A stretch of DNA of 64,000 bases from Clostridium akagii DSM 12554 (GTDB lineage: Bacteria > Bacillota > Clostridia > Clostridiales > Clostridiaceae): NCBI RefSeq assembly GCF_000686725.1, contig NZ_KK366008.1, positions 474,074 through 538,073 of the forward strand. The letters are read 5' to 3'. This document shows, one piece after another, positions 8,453-17,215 of the stretch; position 1 is the first letter of the stretch; each line of letters begins with the position of its first letter. A program made the position numbers and the translations under genes. Under the pieces are notes generated by a model. It did no database searches. It had not been told where the DNA came from and worked only from the letters and a program-made list of their open reading frames with translations.

Positions 8453-9535
8453 TTAACTGTTTTTATCAGTTCTTATATCCACATAATTATTTTTATCAAG
8501 TCCTGATTCTTCAAAACAAACCATATTGTTTATTGCATATAAAGCGGTTTCTATTAAATTAAAAGCTAGTGGACATCCCGAACCTTCACCTAAACGCATT
8601 TTTAGATTAAACATAGGTTCAAGTCCAATTTCGTTCATTATAAATATCATACCTGGCTCGGCGGATAAATGAGATGGGAAAATATAATCTTTAACATTAC
8701 TATTTAACCTATATGCACATAATGCTGCCACTGAAGAAATCAATCCATCAATAACTATAGGAACCCTATTCCTTGCAGCTCCTAAAAAGCACCCACAAAT
8801 TCCAGCAATGTCAAATCCGCCTATTTTAGAAATAACGTCCACTATATCATTTTTATCAGGCACATTTACCTCAATTGATCGCTTTACCACTATTTTTTTA
8901 TTTTTTAATTGCTCCTCTGTAAGACCCGAACCTTTACCCACAGCCATATCCACATCAATTCCTAGTAATACACTTAATACAGCTGCAGATGTTGTTGTAT
9001 TTCCAACTCCCATTTCACCAGTTCCAAATAAATTATAACCTTCATTACATAATTCATCTACAGTTTCAATGCCTATTTCTATTGCCCTTATAGTCTGCTC
9101 CCTAGTCATAGCAGGCTCTTTTGCTATGTTTTTTGTTCCATATGCTATTTTTTTATTTATTATTTGTGGATTATTAAAATCTGCATTTACACCAACATCC
9201 ACGATTGTCAAATCTGCTTTCTCCTTTTTAGCTAATACACAAACTCCTGTGGTTCCTTTGGTAAAATTATTCATTACAACTGAGGTTATATTTTGTGGGC
9301 ATGTACTAATTCCTTCTTCCACTACTCCATTATCCCCACACATAATAATTATATTTTTTTTATACTCTTTAATAGCTAAATTCCCTTGAATTCCTGCTAC
9401 CTTGGCAGCAATTTCTTCTAGCAATCCCATACTTCCTATAGGTTTTGATAGATTATCTATAACCTTCCATGCCTTTTTCATTTGTATTTTATTTGAAGGC
9501 ATAATATTTTTTAATGTTTCATTTAATAACTGCAT
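8453..9535 (-). CDS. cobT: Nicotinate-nucleotide--dimethylbenzimidazole phosphoribosyltransferase
   Basis: Activates the lower-ligand base for cobalamin by making alpha-ribazole phosphate. The 360-residue length is typical. Seen family stretches are PIGSMGLLEEIA, CGDNGVVEEGIS, GEMGVGNTTT, HLSAEPG and LGEGSGCPLA, the last carrying the catalytic glutamate known from Salmonella CobT. A GGGGGG-containing ribosome binding site precedes the ATG. No other cobalamin gene is near and no cobalamin riboswitch is recognisable upstream, so the gene appears to be an isolated lower-loop or scavenging function. Confidence 0.93.
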   Translation of the reverse strand: MQLLNETLKNIMPSNKIQMKKAWKVIDNLSKPIGSMGLLEEIAAKVAGIQGNLAIKEYKKNIIIMCGDNGVVEEGISTCPQNITSVVMNNFTKGTTGVCVLAKKEKADLTIVDVGVNADFNNPQIINKKIAYGTKNIAKEPAMTREQTIRAIEIGIETVDELCNEGYNLFGTGEMGVGNTTTSAAVLSVLLGIDVDMAVGKGSGLTEEQLKNKKIVVKRSIEVNVPDKNDIVDVISKIGGFDIAGICGCFLGAARNRVPIVIDGLISSVAALCAYRLNSNVKDYIFPSHLSAEPGMIFIMNEIGLEPMFNLKMRLGEGSGCPLAFNLIETALYAINNMVCFEESGLDKNNYVDIRTDKNS

Positions 9536-9738
9536 ACTGTCCCCCCAATTAAATAATTATTTATATTATACTACTTTATATATGCAAACATTTTATTTTT
9601 CTTTTACTTTCTAATATAACTGAATCATCAGCTTACATTGTTTTGTGCCTACCTAAAGTAAAACCTTTACAGTATATTTATAAAACTATGTATTTATAAG
9701 TGCTAATGCTTGTTCTAATACATTGTTACCATTAATCA

Positions 9739-9788
9739 AACTAACACTCAGCAGTGGCTTAAAACATACCTCCCGCAAAGTGTTAGTT
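9739..9788 (-). other. Compact 50-nt inverted-repeat element, possible structured RNA
   Basis: A perfect 10-bp stem (AACTAACACT/AGTGTTAGTT) encloses a nested structure. Read on the minus strand, the inside can form GCGG/CTGC and then GGT/GCC around a short loop. It begins six bases after the ykuK stop and ends about 200 bases before the cobT start. There is no T-run on the minus strand, so it does not look like a simple terminator. The rest of the 9536-9793 gap is AT-rich, with a possible TATAAT near 9570. Confidence 0.45.
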
Positions 9789-9793
9789 AACTT

Positions 9794-10273
9794 TTATTTT
9801 GAATATCTGTCTGCTATTGTTGATGCTGCATAAGAATCTGGTTTAGTTTTACAGTCAAACCCATAGGACCTTACCCACCTAGTTATTTCAGGTATAATAC
9901 TTGATGTAGGTCCACCTTCACCAGCATCCACATGAATACCTATTCCGTAATTGAAATTTTCGTTTTGGAATTTTTTTGAAAGCTTCATGGCAATTTCAAG
10001 GCTCATACTTGTTTCATAAAATAACTTTTCATGAATATTATTTAGCTTTTTTACCCTTTTTATATCATAGAAAAATATCCCACCATGCCCCATTCGATGT
10101 ATTGAAACTACCAGTACAACTTTGGTTAAATCAAAATTTTGGCTATCTGTCCCAACAGCAATATGATATGTTTCCTCAGGCGATTTACCAACAAATTTTT
10201 TTATGATTTGAAACATCTTGTCAAAATCAACATTTCCATAGGTTATACTTCGCATATAATTTCCAACTTTCAT
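9794..10273 (-). CDS. YkuK family RNase H-like protein (DUF458)
   Basis: Cytoplasmic protein of 159 residues resembling B. subtilis YkuK, a family with a ribonuclease-H-like fold and no settled function. Recognisable segments are HIAVGTDSQNF near residue 40 and GIGIHVDAGEGGPTS followed by SYAASTIADRYSK at the C-terminus. The acidic residues in the first two fit metal-binding positions. The start may be 10273 or the second in-frame ATG at 10255; neither has a strong ribosome binding site. It is apparently monocistronic. Confidence 0.75.
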   Translation of the reverse strand: MKVGNYMRSITYGNVDFDKMFQIIKKFVGKSPEETYHIAVGTDSQNFDLTKVVLVVSIHRMGHGGIFFYDIKRVKKLNNIHEKLFYETSMSLEIAMKLSKKFQNENFNYGIGIHVDAGEGGPTSSIIPEITRWVRSYGFDCKTKPDSYAASTIADRYSK

Positions 10274-10414
10274 AATTAATATTTAGTCATCTGAAAAAAA
10301 TATCAAATAAAGTGATTTGTAATTTCTTTAAGAAGTCATATATATATTATTATTTAATTGTTAAGAAACAATACCTACAAAGGTTAACTTTTAATTGATT
10401 TACATATTAAGGTA

Positions 10415-11599
10415 TCATTCTTTATACATATACGTCCTAGTAATAGGTATTTCATTATTAAGACCTTTAGTAAATAAAAATTGATTGATATCCATAACTC
10501 CATAATGAAATGATGCTGCACAAGCATTTAAATAAAGTCTCCACATTCTTATAAATCTTTCATCTTTTATTTTTCTAACCTCGTCTATTGCTTCTTCAAA
10601 ATTACTTGCCCAACACTCTAGCGTTTTTGCATAATGTAATCTTAAACTTTCAACATCTATTAAATGAAAATCATAATCTGGCATGAGTCCTATAAGTTCC
10701 CTAGTAGATGGTATATATCCTCCTGGAAATATGTATCTTCGTATCCATTCATTAACTTCACCTTCAGTTTGAGCTGTAATACAGTGCAAAAGTGAAATAC
10801 CATGTTCTTTTAGTAATTTATCTACTGTTTCCATGTATATAGGCAAATTTTTTCTGCCAACATGCTCTACCATACCTACACTTACTACTCTGTCAAACAT
10901 TTCACCTGATTTAGTTAGTTCTCTATAATCAAGCAATCTAACCTCTACCAAATCCTCAAGTTTGTTCGCCTTAATTCTTTCATTAACTTTGTCAAACTGC
11001 TCATTACTTAGCGTAACACCCAATGCGTGTACTTTGTATTTTTTAGCTGCTGTAATTATCAGTTCGCCCCAACCACAACCAATATCTAGAATTTTTTGTC
11101 CTTCTTTTAGGTTTAATTTTTTTAGAATATGGTCAACTTTATTTAACTGAGCCTCATATAATGTGTCTTTTTCATTCTGAAAATAAGCACATGAATAACT
11201 CATAGTATCATCTAACCACAGTTTGAAAAAATCATTTCCTAAATCATAATGATATTGTATATCATTTTTGCTCTTTTTAATTGAATTTGTTTTAAATTTA
11301 TTTAATTTTTGAAATATAGCTGCTTTATGTAAGAAACTATCTTTATTTTTATATATTGACTCAATAATTTCTTGAATATTACCTTGAAAATCTATGACAT
11401 TATCCATATATGCTTCACCAAAGGTTAAAAAAGGGTCTTTTAGTGCATCTTTTTTAGATATTTGATCATTTACTAACAGCTTAAATTTAGATTGGCCTTC
11501 TCCAAATTTTTCAGAGGTTCCATCAGGGAACTCTACCTCACAACTATCATAAAATGCATTTTTTACAAATTCAGTCAAGAAAAATTTATCTATATCCAT
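10415..11599 (-). CDS. cfa: Cyclopropane-fatty-acyl-phospholipid synthase
   Basis: SAM-dependent enzyme that adds a methylene bridge to unsaturated phospholipid acyl chains, usually in stationary phase or under acid or solvent stress. The C-terminal two thirds carry the Cfa methyltransferase domain with the SAM-binding motif LDIGCGWGEL, preceded by HYDLGNDFFKLWLD and SYSCAYF, and later VSVGMVEHVG. I chose the ATG at 11599 (394 residues), with GGAG nine bases upstream. The open frame runs back to 11671 but overlaps cdaR. The gene lies directly downstream of cdaR and may be cotranscribed. Confidence 0.92.
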   Translation of the reverse strand: MDIDKFFLTEFVKNAFYDSCEVEFPDGTSEKFGEGQSKFKLLVNDQISKKDALKDPFLTFGEAYMDNVIDFQGNIQEIIESIYKNKDSFLHKAAIFQKLNKFKTNSIKKSKNDIQYHYDLGNDFFKLWLDDTMSYSCAYFQNEKDTLYEAQLNKVDHILKKLNLKEGQKILDIGCGWGELIITAAKKYKVHALGVTLSNEQFDKVNERIKANKLEDLVEVRLLDYRELTKSGEMFDRVVSVGMVEHVGRKNLPIYMETVDKLLKEHGISLLHCITAQTEGEVNEWIRRYIFPGGYIPSTRELIGLMPDYDFHLIDVESLRLHYAKTLECWASNFEEAIDEVRKIKDERFIRMWRLYLNACAASFHYGVMDINQFLFTKGLNNEIPITRTYMYKE

Positions 11600-11633
11600 T
11601 TTTATCATCTCCATTAATATTTTAACATCAATA

Positions 11634-12695
11634 CTATAATATTGAAATAAGATATGCCGTAAAAAGTTCAAAAAGTTCTATTACATTTCTTGGGTTCTTT
11701 CCAGATATCTCATGTATCTTTTCTAACCTATAATTTAAAGTGTTTCTATGTATATGTAATTTTTCCGAAGTAATATTAATCTCTTCGTTGTTATACACAT
11801 AGGCTACTAATGTCTTTAAAAGATCTATTTGCTTTGCCTCCTTCTTTAATTTTTCAATAATATTACTTAGCTCTGAATCACCTTTAAATTTTGCGAGCAT
11901 TGAAATAAAATGCAAGTCTTTAAATAAAAAAACATTTTTATTATTCTCAAGTTTTTTGCCTATATTTAACGCTGTAAGCGCCTGTTTTACTGATTTTGCT
12001 ATAATTATTTCATTGAGTCCTATTCCAAAATTCACATTACTATATTCATTATCAAAACATGCTGACAATCTCTTTATGATTGTTTCATCAGAATTCATAA
12101 AAAGTACTATTGTATAAGAATTAAGCATATAAAAATATTCGTTTTTACCTAAAATTTCATTTAATTTACTTTTTATTTTTTTTGAAGTTTCTTCATTAAA
12201 GCTTATTACCACTGCTGTATGTAAAATATTTAAATTTATTCCTAGAGAGAGCCCTCTTTCAATAAAATTTTCTGAATAATCGTCTGTTATATATGACAAA
12301 TCACAAAGAAATTTTTCTATCCGTTGTTCCTTAACATTTTTTTCATTCAAGGTATACTCCTGATTTATTAAAAGCTCCACTGTTACCCGTGCCAATTCAC
12401 TAAAAGATTTAACAATACTAGGCTCTCCTGAAATTCCAATAACACCAACAAGTTTTCCTGCAAAAAAAATCGGTGAATTCACGCCTCTTTTAACACCTTC
12501 ATAAGAATCATCATATATTTCAACTATTTTTTTAAATTTCAATACTTGTTTTGCTCCAGTATGAACCTGATTAATTCTATGTATATCTCCACTGCCTATT
12601 ATTACGCCCTGTTCGTCAGCAATAATAACATTATATGGAATAACCTTCATAATCATATACACAATTTTCTGTGCCAGCGGCTTAGACAATTTCAT
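11634..12695 (-). CDS. CdaR/sugar-diacid-type transcriptional regulator
   Basis: Cytoplasmic DNA-binding regulator of 353 residues. The N-terminal 130 residues match the putative sugar-diacid recognition domain of CdaR (VIPYNVIIADEQGVIIGSGD, RGVNSPIFFAGKLVGVIGISG). The middle resembles the GGDEF-like region of such regulators. The C-terminus is a PucR-type helix-turn-helix (ITSEKLHIHRNTLNYRLEKI). It follows lrgB by 40 bp, so it probably controls the lrgAB operon. The ligand may be an organic acid, but this is inference. Confidence 0.85.
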   Translation of the reverse strand: MKLSKPLAQKIVYMIMKVIPYNVIIADEQGVIIGSGDIHRINQVHTGAKQVLKFKKIVEIYDDSYEGVKRGVNSPIFFAGKLVGVIGISGEPSIVKSFSELARVTVELLINQEYTLNEKNVKEQRIEKFLCDLSYITDDYSENFIERGLSLGINLNILHTAVVISFNEETSKKIKSKLNEILGKNEYFYMLNSYTIVLFMNSDETIIKRLSACFDNEYSNVNFGIGLNEIIIAKSVKQALTALNIGKKLENNKNVFLFKDLHFISMLAKFKGDSELSNIIEKLKKEAKQIDLLKTLVAYVYNNEEINITSEKLHIHRNTLNYRLEKIHEISGKNPRNVIELFELFTAYLISIL

Positions 12696-12735
12696 AATAA
12701 TATACCCCTATCTGTAGTTTATATAAAGCTACAAT

Positions 12736-13437
12736 TCATAATAAACTATGAAATATTTTCGCAAGTATTGGAGCGATTATTACTGTTATTAGACCTGTAA
12801 TTCCTATAGCAAGACTACTCATAGCACCCTCGACTTCACCTAATTCAATTGCTTTAGATGTACCAACAGCATGAGAAGAACAACCCAGTGATATTCCTCT
12901 TGCTACTCTATCATTTATACGAAAAATTTTAAAAATAGTAGGTCCAATTACAGCACCTGTTATTCCCGTAATTATAATAGCTGCAACTGTTATTGATGGT
13001 ATCCCACCAATTTGCTTAGAAACCTCCATACCAATTGGCGTAGTTATAGATTTAGGAATCATTGATAAACTAAGTTGTTTTGAAATTCCAAATAAATTAC
13101 ACAAAAGGATTACGCTAGTAATACCACCCACTGTTCCTAGTGAAATGCCCAAAAATATAGGAAGTGCATTTTCTTTGAACAGTCTTATTTTTTTATATAA
13201 TGGAACGGCTAAAACCACTGTCGCTGGTGCTAATAACAATGTTATAAACTGTCCACCAGTATTATATTCCGTTGTGCTTATGTTAAAACATTTTAGGAAT
13301 GCTATAAGCAAAATTATACTTACTAAAAGTGGATTTAAAATAGCGAGTTTTATTTTTTTATTTATGTAACATGCGATTTCGAAAGCCATTAACGAAATCA
13401 TTATGAAAAATAATGGTGAAGAAATTAAGTCATGCAA
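12736..13437 (-). CDS. lrgB: LrgB/CidB family membrane protein
   Basis: Integral membrane protein of 233 residues, partner of LrgA. The Lrg/Cid systems were first described as holin/antiholin-like controllers of autolysis and were later shown in several Firmicutes to move pyruvate. Family stretches are LSMIPKSITTPIGMEVSKQIGG and CSSHAVGTSKAIELGEVEGAMSS, given here in part (SITTPIGMEVS; SHAVGTSKA). Several hydrophobic segments span the protein. The start lies 5 bp after the lrgA stop, so the two are tightly coupled. Confidence 0.9.
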   Translation of the reverse strand: MHDLISSPLFFIMISLMAFEIACYINKKIKLAILNPLLVSIILLIAFLKCFNISTTEYNTGGQFITLLLAPATVVLAVPLYKKIRLFKENALPIFLGISLGTVGGITSVILLCNLFGISKQLSLSMIPKSITTPIGMEVSKQIGGIPSITVAAIIITGITGAVIGPTIFKIFRINDRVARGISLGCSSHAVGTSKAIELGEVEGAMSSLAIGITGLITVIIAPILAKIFHSLL

Positions 13438-13442
13438 AACAT

Positions 13443-13784
13443 TCAGCTCCTTTTAAGTATCTGCACCGTTATCCCAGTGATAACCATAGCAACAACCGTA
13501 GATATAAAAATTATAATAATTAAATATGGCCAACAATTTCTTATACTCCCTATGCTTGCAATAAGTCCAACACCTGCCGGAACAAAGAAAAATGGTAAAT
13601 GCTCTAATAAAAAATTGCTTACCTCTTCCACTGATTCTACTTTTAAAATTCCAGAGCATAAAAAAATAACAAGTAATATCATACCAACTACATTTCCTGG
13701 TATCTTAAGTCCTAATACAGTACTTATGACACTACCTAAAAAACAAAATCCTAGTATAATTGCCAATTGCCTTGTAATTTTCAT
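13443..13784 (-). CDS. lrgA: LrgA/CidA family membrane protein
   Basis: Small membrane protein of 113 residues with about four hydrophobic segments. The family signature LKIPGNVVGMILL occurs at about residues 25-37, and LPFFFVPAGVGLI later. It is the first gene of the lrgA-lrgB-cdaR operon. Length is near the short end of the family (about 115-150), but both motifs are present. Upstream, 13785-14049 is AT-rich and holds no gene I can support; promoter hexamers could not be picked out with certainty. Confidence 0.9.
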   Translation of the reverse strand: MKITRQLAIILGFCFLGSVISTVLGLKIPGNVVGMILLVIFLCSGILKVESVEEVSNFLLEHLPFFFVPAGVGLIASIGSIRNCWPYLIIIIFISTVVAMVITGITVQILKRS

Positions 13785-14049
13785 CTGTGCGCCTCCTCTC
13801 TAAGTATACTTTATTCATTTGTTCATTTGCACCAATCATCGTGTCATAACCATTATTTTATACTAATTCTTTATAATATACAATGGTCATTTGATTTGTC
13901 TTTTTTCTATTCTATTGTGCATTCGAACAAAATCAATTGTAGTAATCGTATACAGTTCATCTCATTGATCACACTTCAAAATATAAATGTGGTAATAACC
14001 GAAGCTTCTCCTAGCAGTGTTATATCCGATTTATCAAATAAAATTCATA

Positions 14050-14077
14050 GGGCACTTATATAAATATATAAGTGCCC
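14050..14077. terminator. Palindromic hairpin downstream of the CmpB-like gene
   Basis: A 12-bp perfect stem GGGCACTTATAT/ATATAAGTGCCC with a 4-nt loop. It lies 44 bp after the stop of the minus-strand gene at 14121-14948. The T-run is weak on both strands, so termination is likely but not certain. Confidence 0.65.
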
Positions 14078-14120
14078 ATTTCCTACTGCATATATTTGTT
14101 TCTTCACGTTATAAATCCCA

Positions 14121-14948
14121 CTACCCTCTTCGAGTAGCATTCTTTTTTAATTCCTCTAAAGCTTCAAAATACTTATTAGACCTAATATTCGGGAATGCTC
14201 TAATAAGTCTTCTGTGAAGTATGTTTTTTCTTGCTATAAGGTTATTATAATTCTGTTTAAGTCCATCAACTTCATCATCATATTTTGTTTTGATTGCGAT
14301 TAACTCATCCTCATGTTTTCTTTTGAACTCAATTGAATCCTTAGATATCTCTTTAGCCAAGGTATCTGAACTTTCTTTTATTCTAGCAGATATTTCATCA
14401 ATTTTCTTTAATCTTACGTTAAATTTTAATACAGTTTCAACTGCCGCCACCATATCTATAATTAATAAAGTAATTATTACACCCAACATTATATTGCCTA
14501 AAAGTATTGGAATTAATTTTGTAATATCCCTAATTACAGTATGAATTATTTTAACAACAAAAACACTTGCTAGTCCCCAAATCAATGAAAATCTAAGACA
14601 AATGTACCCTTTTATGTTAAATGATCTCTGTGAATAATCCCACCACCTATTATTAAACAACTTTTCAAGTATAAATCCAGTTATAAATTCAATAAGAGAG
14701 GTAACAATAATGGAAACAATAAAAATCAATATTAAATTATTTCCAATTGGTGTAATTAATTCTATGAGTATAACAACTCCAAACCCATATATAGGGCAAA
14801 CTGGTCCATTCAAAAATCCTCGATTAACAAATTCGCCTGTCTTAATTGCCGCATATACAACTTCTATGCACCAACCTATAAATGCATATATAGTAAAATA
14901 AAGAATAACGTTATATAATGATAAATTAAAAATTATTATGTTTTGCAT
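14121..14948 (-). CDS. CmpB-like putative ABC transporter permease (PF06541 type)
   Basis: Membrane protein of 275 residues. The first 175 or so form five or six hydrophobic segments with family stretches FIGWCIEVVYAAIKTGEFVNRGFLNGP (part: GWCIEVVYA, NRGFLNGPVCPIYGFG) and WDYSQRSFNIKGYICLR. The last 90 residues are charged and likely coiled coil (KESSDTLAKEISKDSIEFKR). The family name comes from loose similarity to ABC permeases; no ATPase is adjacent and the function is unknown. The start at 14948 has GGGAG five bases upstream. Confidence 0.75.
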   Translation of the reverse strand: MQNIIIFNLSLYNVILYFTIYAFIGWCIEVVYAAIKTGEFVNRGFLNGPVCPIYGFGVVILIELITPIGNNLILIFIVSIIVTSLIEFITGFILEKLFNNRWWDYSQRSFNIKGYICLRFSLIWGLASVFVVKIIHTVIRDITKLIPILLGNIMLGVIITLLIIDMVAAVETVLKFNVRLKKIDEISARIKESSDTLAKEISKDSIEFKRKHEDELIAIKTKYDDEVDGLKQNYNNLIARKNILHRRLIRAFPNIRSNKYFEALEELKKNATRRG

Positions 14949-15077
14949 AGATACTCCCATTTCACTTAATATTATAATCCAAGGCATCTTCAAAAAACAA
15001 CCAATCACGCTAGCCTATTTTGATTCAGATATCTCTTTTATCTATATTATAAGTAAAAAAAGATTTTTTGTATACTT

Positions 15078-15461
15078 TTAATTTACACCTTTAGCCCATA
15101 TAATATTTTCATAGGATGATATTAATGGTATATTGAGCCCATATGTCTTTATTTCATATTTTTTATTAACCCTAAGTTCCCAGTATAAATTTTCAGAATT
15201 TAATTTTAATTCTAGCGCACTGTCAGTATCATTAAATGTAATTATTTTACCATCATCAGTTTGTGCATAAATTAAATAAATATCACTATTATTATACGTT
15301 TTTATTTGTTTATTCGAAATAGTTACTACATAAGTGTTTCTAAATAAATGCGGAAAAAATGCAACCACCCCTACTATTAATACTATACCAATTATTATTA
15401 AAACAATATTGAATTTATAGAACTTGTTATTTTTAAATTTATAAAAATTGTTTTTCATCAT
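15078..15461 (-). CDS. Single-pass membrane protein, DUF1523-like
   Basis: A 127-residue protein with one strong transmembrane helix near residues 18-38 and an exterior domain of about 90 residues. The exterior part (TYVVTISNKQIKTYN, YLIYAQTDDGKIITFNDTDS, KYEIKTYGLNIPLISSYENI) resembles the DUF1523 family, whose function is not known. Start behind GAGGAGATTTT; a second ATG follows at once. Assignment to the family is from memory of its pattern and is only moderately secure. Confidence 0.6.
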   Translation of the reverse strand: MMKNNFYKFKNNKFYKFNIVLIIIGIVLIVGVVAFFPHLFRNTYVVTISNKQIKTYNNSDIYLIYAQTDDGKIITFNDTDSALELKLNSENLYWELRVNKKYEIKTYGLNIPLISSYENIIWAKGVN

Positions 15462-15599
15462 AAAATCTCCTCGATTTTAATAAATATACTCTATTTAATT
15501 ATTACTAATTTTATATATATATTAGTATTAAATTTAGAATTAAATTTACATTAATGAATATTACACTTTCAGTAATCCTTACATACCCAAAATAAATAA

Positions 15600-15847
15600 A
15601 ACGGAGCAGTAGCACAACTTGAACGTGATTACATAAAGGATAGAGAAATGGAAGGCATAGCTATTGCAAAGCAGAAAGGAAAATTCAAATGTCGCACCCT
15701 AAACAGTGGGACAAGTATTATAAAATGATGAAACAAGGGCAAATAAAAGGTATTGATGTGATGAAAATTTTAGATTTAAAGAAAACTACTTTTTATAAAC
15801 TAATAAAAGAATATGAGTCTTACGAAAGGGGTCTAAAATATTTATAG
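15600..15847 (+). pseudogene. Serine recombinase (resolvase/invertase) C-terminal remnant
   Basis: The frame beginning at 15603 reads AVAQLERDYIKDREMEGIAI then AKQKGKFK, typical of the end of the resolvase catalytic domain. A frameshift near 15690 then moves to the frame QMSHPKQWDKYYKMMKQGQI, with KTTFYKLIKEYE as the DNA-binding helix-turn-helix and a stop at 15845-15847. The N-terminal catalytic serine half is missing, with an in-frame stop just upstream. It is a decayed mobile-element gene at the left edge of the 15.6-19.3 kb island. Confidence 0.85.
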
Positions 15848-15873
15848 AGAACATTATAATTAGTTATATGAGG

Positions 15874-15933
15874 GTGTCAGCCAACGAAACCTACGCTAAG
15901 GAAATAAATACTGTAAACCTTCGTTTATGGCAC
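15874..15933 (+). other. Imperfect long hairpin upstream of the EamA gene, possible leader RNA
   Basis: GTGTCA (15874-15879) can pair with TGGCAC (15928-15933), and AACGAA (15883-15888) with TTCGTT (15920-15925), leaving an internal CCT/AGG hairpin. The 3' strand CGTTTATGGCACTTA (15922-15936) recurs as CGTTTATGGTACTTA at 16026-16040. A terminator-like hairpin follows. It may be a structured leader or the end of the decayed mobile element; nothing in the sequence decides between these. Confidence 0.4.
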
Positions 15934-15941
15934 TTAAATAA

Positions 15942-15977
15942 AACACTTATAAATAGCTGATTTATAAGTGTTTTTCA
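15942..15977 (+). terminator. Intrinsic terminator between recombinase remnant and EamA gene
   Basis: A 12-bp stem ACACTTATAAAT/ATTTATAAGTGT with a 5-nt loop is followed by TTTTT. The 290 bases from here to the EamA start are very AT-rich and hold no gene I can support. Confidence 0.8.
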
Positions 15978-16025
15978 GTTCAAAAAGTATTACAAAAAAT
16001 GAAGTACAAAATAATGCTAATACAC

Positions 16026-16040
16026 CGTTTATGGTACTTA
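16026..16040 (+). repeat. Second copy of a 15-nt direct repeat
   Basis: CGTTTATGGTACTTA matches 14 of 15 bases of CGTTTATGGCACTTA at 15922-15936, 104 bp upstream. The two copies flank the terminator hairpin. Confidence 0.5.
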
Positions 16041-16269
16041 TTTTAAAATATTATTGGATTAATATAGTCAAAACTTTTGCTTTAATTTTAAGTTCTATCA
16101 AATCTTTGATTTTGTTGTATGTATATAATTTTTCAAAAAAAAGTTGCAAAATTATATCTTTTGTATTAATATGAGAAATAGCTAATATTTATACTATATT
16201 TCATAACATTTACATATTAGTAAAGAGATGAAGTCAAAAAGACAAAATGATCGTTATAAGGAGGCGAAT

Positions 16270-17181
16270 ATGAGCGTACATAAAATCAAATCAAATCTTA
16301 TTCTTTTACTTGTTGCAATTATATGGGGATTTGCATTTGTTGCACAACGAGAGGGAATAAAATATATTGGACCATTTACTTTTAATGGTATTCGTTTTGC
16401 ACTTGGTAGTATTTCTCTAATTCCACTTATGTTATTTAATAAAAATATGCATCATAGTTATGTTAATAAGCATGGTATTAAACGTGCAATAAGCTCCGGT
16501 ATTCTGGCTGGAATAATCCTATTTTCGGCTTCGTCTTTACAACAGATTGGCCTTTTAGGTACAACAGCTGGTAAAGCTGGTTTTATAACTGGATTATATA
16601 TTGTTCTTGTTCCAATTTTAGGAATAATTTTAAAACAGTATATTGGTATTAATGGGTGGCTTGGTGCAATAATTGCTACGATTGGATTGTATTTACTGTG
16701 TGTTACAGATCGATTTTCTATTTCATATTATGATTTGCTGGAGCTTATAGGATCGTTATTATTTGCAATACATATACTTCTAATTGACCGATTTTCATTA
16801 AAAGTTGATACTTTGAAATTAGCATTTTTTCAATTTTTAACATGTTCAGTTCTTAGTATGGCAATGGCTCTATTTATGGAAAAGGTATCTTTAAGTGGCA
16901 TTCATAAATCTATAATACCTATTCTATATGGTGGAGTTTTTTCAGTAGGAATTGCTTATACATTGCAGATAGTTGGTCAAAAAAATGCAAATCCTTCACA
17001 TGCAGCTATAATTCTAAGTTTTGAATCTGTTTTTGCAGTTATTGGAGGAACTATAATTTTAAATGAAAATTTAGGATTAAAGGGCTTTTTAGGTTGTGCT
17101 TTTATGTTTACAGGTATGTTGTTATCTCAGTTTCGTAGTCATGATAAAAAAAATATGCTATCTGATAGTGAAACTGGATAA
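16270..17181 (+). CDS. EamA/DMT family transporter
   Basis: Integral membrane protein of 303 residues with about ten hydrophobic segments, the two-EamA-repeat plan of drug/metabolite transporters. The first repeat begins with LILLLVAIIWGFAFVAQREG. The second ends with FESVFAVIGGTIILNENLG and a glycine-rich last helix. The start at 16270 follows AAGGAGG closely; the frame is open from 16228. It lies 34 bp upstream of the radical-SAM-like gene and is probably cotranscribed, so it may carry that enzyme's substrate or product. The pair is bounded by mobile-element remnants, which suggests acquisition by transfer. Confidence 0.88.
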   Translation: MSVHKIKSNLILLLVAIIWGFAFVAQREGIKYIGPFTFNGIRFALGSISLIPLMLFNKNMHHSYVNKHGIKRAISSGILAGIILFSASSLQQIGLLGTTAGKAGFITGLYIVLVPILGIILKQYIGINGWLGAIIATIGLYLLCVTDRFSISYYDLLELIGSLLFAIHILLIDRFSLKVDTLKLAFFQFLTCSVLSMAMALFMEKVSLSGIHKSIIPILYGGVFSVGIAYTLQIVGQKNANPSHAAIILSFESVFAVIGGTIILNENLGLKGFLGCAFMFTGMLLSQFRSHDKKNMLSDSETG

Positions 17182-17215
17182 GGGTAATATTTAAAAAAAT
17201 TTTAGTCTTTAATAA

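Noticed and set aside
9536..9793. Cobalamin riboswitch upstream of cobT
   Set aside because: A GCCACTG segment recalls part of the B12 element, but the other conserved boxes are missing and the space is too small.
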